Origin: an uncultured Woeseiaceae bacterium
Lineage (GTDB): Bacteria > Pseudomonadota > Gammaproteobacteria > Woeseiales > Woeseiaceae
Direction: 5' to 3'
DNA: 5,325 nt
NCBI GenBank assembly: GCA_947259435.1
Contig: CAMYMP010000100.1
Span: 1-5,325 of the forward strand
The translations under genes were made by a program, and so were the position numbers. Every line of letters starts with the position of its first letter. The stretch's first letter is position 1. The notes under the pieces were generated by a model. It ran no database searches. It was given only the letters and a program-made list of their open reading frames with translations, and was not told the origin of the DNA. Below are positions 1-5,325 of the stretch, piece by piece.

Positions 1-1
1 C

Positions 2-634
2 GATAACTTCGTTGGCAACATCTCCTCAAACTCTTCCGACCGGGCGGGATTGCATATTGACTCGGAAACACTGGAGCCTAGCGACAGCTCGAGCTTCACT
101 ATCCTAGGATCTGGTTTGGATTTGACCACCGTCGTGGCTCGCAACACGATTATCAACGTGCGAAATGCAATTCAGTTTGAACACGATGCTAATGAAAGTG
201 GCGTTGAGAACTGTGAGAATCTGGATTACCTGCTGGACTTTGATGACAACCTGGTTGCAAACCAGAGTTCAGCCCTGAGCATTTTTGGTACGAGTGCCGG
301 AGCCGGTAGAACGGCAATCCTCCTGGATGACTATACAGTGGATCATGGATGTCGACTGGATGATGCGTCTGAGTTCACGAACACGCACATCTACTCACAG
401 GCTATTTCTGACACCGATCTTCTGTTTAGAGCCGGTGGGTCGGCACTGGTGACAGGCGTTAACGGCAATATCTTCGTCGATGGCTCAGAGGATGGCGCCA
501 CATTGACGGCACCCGACGCAAACAGCCTGGTGGAGGGTACCGGTCCAGATGCAGGTATCGGGGCTGATGTTGATTCACTCAACTTTATTACTGAGGACAT
601 GGTCGGCCCAGGTTCAATCTGGACAGCGCTATAG
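2..634 (+). CDS. Right-handed beta-helix protein, probable PL6 family (chondroitinase B-like) alginate lyase, C-terminal part
   Basis: The frame is open from the window edge to a TAG at 632-634, giving 210 residues with no N-terminus, so the gene is 5'-partial; the TTG at 50 is only an internal leucine. The sequence shows recurring short beta-strand/Asn turns typical of a parallel beta-helix, such as VARNTIINVRNAIQF and DFDDNLVAN, spaced by about one helical coil. The end, with an Asp-rich GTGPDAGIGADVD stretch followed by ITEDMVGPGSIW, resembles the closing segment of PL6 enzymes, where a 'plt-x-DVGP-x-W' ending is common. PL6 enzymes cleave alginate, or dermatan sulfate, by beta-elimination using a Lys/Arg pair and calcium; those residues would lie upstream of the window and cannot be checked. 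The alginate lyases next door support the PL6 reading. It could instead be another beta-helix protein (a poly-uronate epimerase or an adhesin-like repeat protein). A terminator follows 57 bp after the stop. Confidence 0.6.
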   Translation, partial: DNFVGNISSNSSDRAGLHIDSETLEPSDSSSFTILGSGLDLTTVVARNTIINVRNAIQFEHDANESGVENCENLDYLLDFDDNLVANQSSALSIFGTSAGAGRTAILLDDYTVDHGCRLDDASEFTNTHIYSQAISDTDLLFRAGGSALVTGVNGNIFVDGSEDGATLTAPDANSLVEGTGPDAGIGADVDSLNFITEDMVGPGSIWTAL

Positions 635-691
635 GCGGGAGCGTTAGAAATTCTGTGTCAATCCTATAATCCAGAGGAAATTAGTGTGAAT

Positions 692-727
692 AAAGGACCG
701 GTGCGCGCAAGCCATCGGTCCTTTTTT
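692..727 (+). terminator. Intrinsic (rho-independent) terminator
   Basis: A 12-bp stem is formed by 692-703 (AAAGGACCGGTG) and 713-724 (CATCGGTCCTTT), with one G-U wobble and a 9-base loop. It runs into six T residues at 722-727. The polarity (T-tract on the right) fits termination of plus-strand transcripts, most simply those of the beta-helix gene ending at 634. On the minus strand the T-run is only three bases, so it should not work well in reverse. It ends just 15 bp before the start of the PL7 gene, leaving no room there for a separate promoter (see findings). Confidence 0.85.
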
Positions 728-742
728 GAGTGAATGTGAGCC

Positions 743-2098
743 ATGAGAGAATCTCTGCTCTGGATTGCAGTTCTGCTGACTCTGCCCGCAGCAGGTTCGG
801 CGGAAATCGTTAATCCCGGTTTCGAGGACGGCTGGGTTGGGTGGACCGACGGCGACCCGAGCGGATCTGGCACGGCCCTGTCAAATGAAGCCCACGCCGG
901 TGAGCGGTCGGTCAAACTGACCGAGAACGGGGCTTATGTGTCGCAGACCGTCGCGGTGCAGCCCGCTACGAATTACCGCCTCAGTGCTTTCCTGCGCGGC
1001 CCTGGCAATATCGGCGCCAAGGTCGGCGCGGAGATGTTTTTCGAACAGCAGCCAAAGAAAGGCAAGAAGTGGCGCGAGCTGGCCGTAACATTCAAATCCG
1101 GCACGGCGGAAAGTGTTTATATTTTTGGCAGCTGTGCCGGCTTGGAGGTTCGCATCGACGACTTTCGCCTCGAGGCTGTCGGCGATACTGCCGTCGAGAC
1201 GAGCGCGCGCATCATCAGCTCGAGCGCCGGGGGTTACGGCCTGTCTCCGGACCTGCCGCCGGGCAGGAACTTCGATCTGCTGAGTTGGTACCTGAGCGTA
1301 CCGACCGATGTGGACAAGAACGGTAGATCGGACCAGATCTCCGAGGTCGAGCTGGCCAGGGGCGCAGTGGATGAACGCTATTTCTACACGGCGAACGATG
1401 GCGGCATGGTATTCCGCGTGCCAGTGGCCGGCGCCAGGACATCCAAGAACACCCGCTTTACCCGCACCGAACTGCGCGAAATGCTGCGGCGTGGCAATAA
1501 AGAGATTCGCACCAAAACTGACGACGGCAGCCCTAACAAGAACAACTGGGTACTGTCGAGCGCACCGGTACAGGCATTGAAATCCGCCGGCGGAGTTGAC
1601 GGCAAGATGCGAGCGACACTGGCGGTCAATCATGTCACTACAACAGGCGATCCATCGCAGGTGGGGCGTGTCATCGTCGGGCAGATTCACGCAAAAGACG
1701 ATGAGCCCATTCGTCTTTACTATCGGAAACTGCCAGGCAACACGCGTGGAGCAATTTATGCCGCGCACGAGCCGATTGACCGTGACGACATCTACTTCGA
1801 GCTGATTGGTAGTCGCAGGAACGATGCAACGGACGCGCCCGATGGCATCGCGCTGGGCGAACGGTTTACATACGAGATCGAAACCAAAGGCAATATATTG
1901 CACGTGAGCATTAGCCAGGACGGCCAGCTTCGCGCGGAACAAACCATCGATATGACAGACAGCGGTTATGATGTGGCGAATGATTACATGTACTTCAAGG
2001 CCGGCGTTTACAACCAGAACGATACAGGCGAGCCCGATGACTTCGTGCAAGCCACGTTTTACGAACTCGAGGCGAAACATAATGAATACGATCATTAG
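743..2098 (+). CDS. Exported alginate lyase: N-terminal carbohydrate-binding module plus PL7 (alginate_lyase2) domain
   Basis: The 451-residue protein depolymerises alginate by beta-elimination, producing unsaturated oligomers. Residues 1-20 form a Sec signal peptide (R2, hydrophobic core, cleavage after AGSA) with no lipobox, so the enzyme is periplasmic or secreted. Residues about 21-145 are a beta-sandwich module opening NPGFEDG-x-x-GW and closing with 'RIDDFRLE', like CBM4_9/CBM16-type modules; the exact family is uncertain. Residues about 165-445 are the PL7 domain. Its motifs are RTELRE (241-246), QIH (314-316) and YFKAGVYNQ (417-425). By family knowledge, H316 and Y423 are catalytic, R241, R245 and Q314 line the subsites, and the QIH variant is usually tied to activity on G-containing blocks. 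A DVDKNGRSD loop (189-197) is typical of the marine subgroup. ATG 743 is the first possible start: an in-frame TGA lies at 737-739. Its ribosome binding site is weak (only GTGAG-like). The 3' end overlaps the next gene. The PL7 call is near certain; the substrate preference is inferred. Confidence 0.95.
   Translation: MRESLLWIAVLLTLPAAGSAEIVNPGFEDGWVGWTDGDPSGSGTALSNEAHAGERSVKLTENGAYVSQTVAVQPATNYRLSAFLRGPGNIGAKVGAEMFFEQQPKKGKKWRELAVTFKSGTAESVYIFGSCAGLEVRIDDFRLEAVGDTAVETSARIISSSAGGYGLSPDLPPGRNFDLLSWYLSVPTDVDKNGRSDQISEVELARGAVDERYFYTANDGGMVFRVPVAGARTSKNTRFTRTELREMLRRGNKEIRTKTDDGSPNKNNWVLSSAPVQALKSAGGVDGKMRATLAVNHVTTTGDPSQVGRVIVGQIHAKDDEPIRLYYRKLPGNTRGAIYAAHEPIDRDDIYFELIGSRRNDATDAPDGIALGERFTYEIETKGNILHVSISQDGQLRAEQTIDMTDSGYDVANDYMYFKAGVYNQNDTGEPDDFVQATFYELEAKHNEYDH
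2069..2072 (+). promoter_or_regulatory. Ribosome binding site deciding the lipoprotein start
   Basis: GAGG lies 9 bases before the ATG at 2082, inside the last codons of the PL7 gene. It supports ATG 2082 rather than the earlier in-frame ATG at 1968, and points to translational coupling with the PL7 gene. Confidence 0.6.
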
Positions 2099-3017
2099 GT
2101 TGTCGCTCGCAGCCTCTCTGCTGGTGCTCGGTGGCTGCAGCTCCGGCGGTGGCGGCGGTCGGACGCCGCCGGTCATCCCGCCGCCCGTTGCGACGCCGCC
2201 GACCGATGAAGTGCAATTTACCGTGCTGACCGAGCGCACACTGGATGCCGACGGCGACCAGGTGGGGCTCGACACCTACGACCTGATCAGGGACTTTGGC
2301 GGTACCGACGTTCCGGGCCCGATCGAAGCGCCTGATCTGTACCCGATCAACCACCCCGGCGTACGGCACATTTACGAAGACAGTGACGCGACCGTCGGTA
2401 ACCATTTCGTCTTCATCATTCACCGCGACATCGACATCGATCGCGACCGCGTCGAAAACGACGATCGCCAACGCAACGAGATCAAGACCTACGACAAGTC
2501 CGAGGAAGCCGTCAAAGGATATGAAAACGAGACGTTTATCTTTCGCTGGAAGTTCAGGATCAATGCCGACATGGAAGTTTCAACACGGTTCTCGCATTTC
2601 TTCCAGCTGAAAGCCGTCGGCGGCGACGCCAGTCATCCGATACTGACCATCTCCGGCGCGGAGCGTAGCGGCGAAGACGGGATCGAAGTCCGCTACAGCC
2701 CACTGGAGGTAGACACTATTCTCGCGCGGCAGAACTGGAGCATGGTGACCGGTGAATGGCTCGAAGCGTATTGCCGCGTGACCTTCGCCGAATCCGGCGG
2801 CCTGCGCCTGATAGTGACGCGGATGAGCGATGACGCAGTTATTTTCAACATCGACGAAACCGACCTCGACCTGTGGCGCGGCGAAGACCCAAGCCACTTC
2901 GTGCGCCCGAAGTGGGGCATCTATCGTTCGATACTTGATTTGGACAACCTGCGCCCGGAGGAGGAGAACGTTCGTTTCGCCAATTTCAGCGTCAGCGAAG
3001 TGGTTCCCACCAACTAA
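2082..3017 (+). CDS. Outer-membrane-type lipoprotein with a putative jelly-roll polysaccharide lyase domain
   Basis: The 311-residue protein starts with a lipoprotein signal (R6, hydrophobic core, lipobox LGGC with the acylated Cys at C19). Position +2 is Ser rather than Asp, which favours outer-membrane sorting. A Gly/Pro-rich linker (22-41) follows, then a domain of about 265 residues. This domain has three conserved-looking blocks: RQRNEIK (129-135), HFFQLK (172-177) and RPKWGIYRS (275-283), the last followed by a FANFSVSE end strand. Their order and spacing mirror the PL7 triad RTELR / QIH / KAGVYNQ, and the KWGIYRS block resembles heparinase I/PL20-type lyases (related beta-jelly-roll folds). 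I therefore infer a uronan lyase or binding protein, with H172, Q175, R131 or E133 and Y281 as candidate active-site residues; this is not a firm family assignment. Also visible are a DADGDQVGLD metal-loop-like stretch (55-64) and a highly charged Asp/Arg segment (115-131). The start is chosen by signal peptide and RBS; it overlaps the PL7 stop by 17 bp. A purely substrate-binding role is the main alternative. Confidence 0.8.
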   Translation: MNTIIRLSLAASLLVLGGCSSGGGGGRTPPVIPPPVATPPTDEVQFTVLTERTLDADGDQVGLDTYDLIRDFGGTDVPGPIEAPDLYPINHPGVRHIYEDSDATVGNHFVFIIHRDIDIDRDRVENDDRQRNEIKTYDKSEEAVKGYENETFIFRWKFRINADMEVSTRFSHFFQLKAVGGDASHPILTISGAERSGEDGIEVRYSPLEVDTILARQNWSMVTGEWLEAYCRVTFAESGGLRLIVTRMSDDAVIFNIDETDLDLWRGEDPSHFVRPKWGIYRSILDLDNLRPEEENVRFANFSVSEVVPTN

Positions 3018-3024
3018 GTCCCTA

Positions 3025-5274
3025 CTACTTCATATCCCCATAGTGATAAGGCCCCGTCCATTGATATGCCTTATCGTCTATTTCCAATTCATGCTGTTCG
3101 GAAGCGGACGCATCGATATTTGATAAAATGAACATGCTCGTATGCCCTTTCACGTCTTCAATGGAAACTGCCGTGTAGTTTCTATCGTCGTAAACGACCT
3201 TCAGCTCTGCGACACTGCTATTTGAATTGACCGCAAGCTCCGATACCGGGCTGTAGCTACCGTGCGGTTCCACAATGGATGCAAAAACTGTATCTTTGGC
3301 TTCCTTCCTCCGGATTATCAATGCCGCGTCTCTGCGCAAATTGAATTCGGGGTCGTCAGCGCCGAGCCTGGTGAACAGCAACTCGTCGAGCATATTTGTC
3401 GCGGATGTCAGTGTGTAGAATTTGCCATTGCCCATCCACAAAAATTTGCTGTTGCCGGAGGAGGGCTTGCCCTTCCCTTCCAGATACAAATGCTGATACC
3501 CGTTTTTCTCACCCAATGCTCGTAAGATCGATGGAGAATCGTATTCAAAATTGGCCTTCATCACCTGCCCCATGAAATAGAACGGCAGATCGTACTGGTT
3601 CTTTTTGTCCGAACTTACCTTGAGAATATCCAGCAGGAAGGGCTTCTCGAAATTCTCATTCTTGATCAATGCCATGGTCCGTTTCATTTCCGTTCCCGGA
3701 TAAGCATTTGTTTCTATTGCACTTACTACCTGCACATCGCTGTCAGAGGCGTCGAAGAAATAGAGATCTGAATGATGCTGACTACCGACTTCATATTTGC
3801 CCTGAAAATGCGACGTTTCATTCTGGGTCAACGTGTTGTGCGCAATGGTCTGCTTGGCCCACGTCTTGTTTTCCTTTAAGTAGTTGCCGCCACCTTTTTG
3901 TTCGATATTGACGAAACGTGCGAGTCCGTAGTCCTGCAGGACTTCGTCGCCTTTTTCATAAAGGGAAAAAGAGAGCTTGTCGTAGTGACCGTGGCTCAAG
4001 CCCTGGGCAGCATATTTGAAGACGAGCGTCAGATCCTCGTCGCCGTAACGTAACACCGCTACACCGCCCTGTTGGCCGTCGGGCCCGTCCAACAGGTTGA
4101 TGGACTTCTTTTCGAACGGTTGCACTTTTCCGTCACGAATGGCCGCCGCAACGGAGAAACCCGAGTCGTCCAGAAGTACGCGACCTTGCTCTTCGGCAAT
4201 GCTCAGGAGTCGTGGATCCTGGCCGCCAAGGTGGAAGGCAATATCGACCGCTGTTACGAGAGCGCCGGAGTGATAAGACATACCCTTTTGTCCGTCGTTC
4301 AGCGGGAAGAACTCGCCGTCGGCATCCGACAGAGCCAGCAATGCATCCACCGCTTTCAGAAGCACGCCGTCCTTGTGCTGGAGTACTTCCAGGTCCGGCT
4401 TCGCGTTGTGCAGTCCCTGCGCAAAGATCAGGAACGGGTACATGGCATAGCGTTGGTAATACGGCCCTTCGGTGTAGTAACCGTCCGGCGAGAACGGCTC
4501 ATCGAGGTTCGCAAGGAAGCCAGCCTTCCCGTCTTTGTCAAAAATGAAACCGCCGTCATCATCCTTGGCGGCAACATCAATATCCTCAAACGGGATGCCG
4601 TAGAGCGCACGCTCGACCAGTTCGTCATCGCCCATGACCAGGCCGATCATACCTACTGCAGCGTTACCCCAGGTGCTGTGGTTGTGAACGCGATTGAAAA
4701 ACTGCGGGCTGTCAACCGAAATATGATCCGCGAACGGCCTGAACAGATTGTCCTCCAGCTGTTGCCGCTCTTCGGCGGACAAGTAATCGTAGATCGCGTC
4801 GTAGGCCTGGCTGACGTATACCAGCCAGTTGGAATCGTTCAGGCACTGCCAGAACAGTTTGCCGCGGGCATAGGACCTCGTCTTTGGATGCAACGGCAGA
4901 TCCTTGTACATGGCCTCGTACTGGAACAGCATGTCGCGCACATAATTGGCGTATTTCTCATCCTCCAGGATCTGGTACAGCGCGCCCGCTTTCTGAATGA
5001 TGAAGAAATTGCGCTTGTGTCGCTCGTGCGTGTAGCCGCCTGAGTAATCTTTCGGAATCGGCGTATCGATCCCCATTTCGATTTCGACGTCCACTTCGGC
5101 CTGGACTTTTTTCACGGTCGCGTCGAAGAGCGGAACCGAACCCAATTCCGCCCTGATTTTTTCGACACCCGCTTTGGTCATGATCAGGCTTGGGTGCTCT
5201 GCAGATTGCGATATTGCTGGGTTTGTCAAACCGGTTACCACCAGGAATATTGCAATGCCGTTTCTTAAGTCCAT
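3025..5274 (-). CDS. Oligoalginate lyase, PL17 family (Alg17C type; alginate lyase domain plus heparinase II/III-like domain)
   Basis: The 749-residue exo-type lyase converts alginate oligomers to unsaturated uronate monomer, which rearranges to DEH for the Entner-Doudoroff route. Residues 1 to about 25 are a Sec signal (R4, hydrophobic 6-18, cleavage near AIS-QSA) with no lipobox, so a periplasmic site is expected. An alpha/alpha-toroid domain spans roughly 27-370 and a beta-sandwich heparinase II/III-like domain roughly 400-749. Using residue numbers recalled for Saccharophagus Alg17C, all key positions are present: N198-H199 (N201, H202), Y273, R275 and Y276 in GPYYQRY (Y258, R260, Y261), H428 (H413), R453 (R438) and Y465 (Y450). 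The zinc ligands are H430, D448 and H479 (H415, D433, H464). Length is close to the family norm (about 736 in Alg17C). The numbering offset changes from -3 to +15 between H199 and Y273, implying an insertion of about 18 residues. It is convergent with the lipoprotein gene, 7 bp apart. The 3' part is visibly more AT-rich than the 5' part. Confidence 0.95.
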   Translation of the reverse strand: MDLRNGIAIFLVVTGLTNPAISQSAEHPSLIMTKAGVEKIRAELGSVPLFDATVKKVQAEVDVEIEMGIDTPIPKDYSGGYTHERHKRNFFIIQKAGALYQILEDEKYANYVRDMLFQYEAMYKDLPLHPKTRSYARGKLFWQCLNDSNWLVYVSQAYDAIYDYLSAEERQQLEDNLFRPFADHISVDSPQFFNRVHNHSTWGNAAVGMIGLVMGDDELVERALYGIPFEDIDVAAKDDDGGFIFDKDGKAGFLANLDEPFSPDGYYTEGPYYQRYAMYPFLIFAQGLHNAKPDLEVLQHKDGVLLKAVDALLALSDADGEFFPLNDGQKGMSYHSGALVTAVDIAFHLGGQDPRLLSIAEEQGRVLLDDSGFSVAAAIRDGKVQPFEKKSINLLDGPDGQQGGVAVLRYGDEDLTLVFKYAAQGLSHGHYDKLSFSLYEKGDEVLQDYGLARFVNIEQKGGGNYLKENKTWAKQTIAHNTLTQNETSHFQGKYEVGSQHHSDLYFFDASDSDVQVVSAIETNAYPGTEMKRTMALIKNENFEKPFLLDILKVSSDKKNQYDLPFYFMGQVMKANFEYDSPSILRALGEKNGYQHLYLEGKGKPSSGNSKFLWMGNGKFYTLTSATNMLDELLFTRLGADDPEFNLRRDAALIIRRKEAKDTVFASIVEPHGSYSPVSELAVNSNSSVAELKVVYDDRNYTAVSIEDVKGHTSMFILSNIDASASEQHELEIDDKAYQWTGPYHYGDMK

Positions 5275-5282
5275 TTCTGGTG

Positions 5283-5288
5283 CCTCTT
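5283..5288 (-). promoter_or_regulatory. Ribosome binding site of the PL17 gene
   Basis: On the minus strand this reads AAGAGG, 8 bases before the ATG at 5274-5272. It is a good Shine-Dalgarno match at normal spacing and confirms the start that also carries the signal peptide. No convincing promoter can be seen in the remaining 37 bases to the window edge. Confidence 0.75.
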
Positions 5289-5325
5289 AATATATGAAAT
5301 TCGAACCTGGCCCATCATTTAGTTG

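Noticed and set aside
646..654. Short inverted repeat AGAA-A-TTCT as an operator
   Set aside because: A 4-bp palindrome of this kind is expected by chance and has no second copy nearby.
1968..2081. Upstream ATG extending the lipoprotein by 38 residues
   Set aside because: The extension is Thr/Arg/Ser-rich out-of-frame PL7 sequence and would bury the lipoprotein signal; ATG 2082 has a ribosome binding site and a proper lipobox signal.
881..2275. Long antisense open frame (464 codons) opposite the PL7 gene
   Set aside because: It is Ala/Val/His-rich shadow coding opposite a clear PL7 gene, with no recognisable domain; long antisense frames are common in GC-rich genes.
3000..3010. Small hairpin GTGG-TTC-CCAC at the convergent junction as a shared terminator
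   Set aside because: The stem is only 4 bp, there is no T-run on either side, and it lies inside the lipoprotein coding end.
4072..5043. Antisense open frame (323 codons) opposite the PL17 gene
   Set aside because: The opposite strand carries a PL17 enzyme with all catalytic residues; the antisense product has no signal peptide or recognisable motif.
5289..5294. TATATT (minus strand) as a -10 box for the PL17 gene
   Set aside because: It abuts the ribosome binding site, which would leave almost no leader, and the -35 position reads ATGATG, a poor match.

Overview
The window reads as part of an alginate-degradation locus from a Gram-negative, probably marine, bacterium. The evidence is one Sec-exported endo-alginate lyase (PL7), one exported exo-type oligoalginate lyase (PL17), the tail of a beta-helix protein that looks like a PL6 lyase, and a lipoprotein with an outer-membrane-type lipobox. 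A gammaproteobacterium is the most likely host by analogy with known marine alginate degraders, but nothing in the window fixes the taxon. No RNA genes, mobile elements or CRISPR arrays were seen.

Layout. (1) Positions 2-634, plus strand: the 3' end of a right-handed beta-helix protein, probably PL6. (2) Positions 635-742: a 108-bp gap holding a clear intrinsic terminator (692-727) that ends only 15 bp before the next start codon. (3) Positions 743-2098, plus strand: an exported carbohydrate-binding-module plus PL7 alginate lyase with all three PL7 signature motifs. (4) Positions 2082-3017, plus strand: a 311-residue lipoprotein whose start overlaps the PL7 stop by 17 bp. It is not a family I can name with certainty. 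It looks like a jelly-roll polysaccharide lyase and is the most interesting gene here. (5) Positions 3025-5274, minus strand: a 749-residue PL17 oligoalginate lyase (Alg17C type), convergent with the lipoprotein gene and separated from it by only 7 bp. (6) Positions 5275-5325: its ribosome binding site and upstream leader, cut by the window end.

Inferred pathway. The PL6-like and PL7 enzymes would cut alginate endolytically. The surface or outer-membrane lipoprotein would help bind or cleave the polymer or a related uronan. The PL17 enzyme in the periplasm would reduce oligomers to the unsaturated monomer, which becomes DEH. Transport and DEH-metabolism genes (TonB receptor, KdgF, DEH reductase, KDG kinase, aldolase) are not in the window and may flank it.
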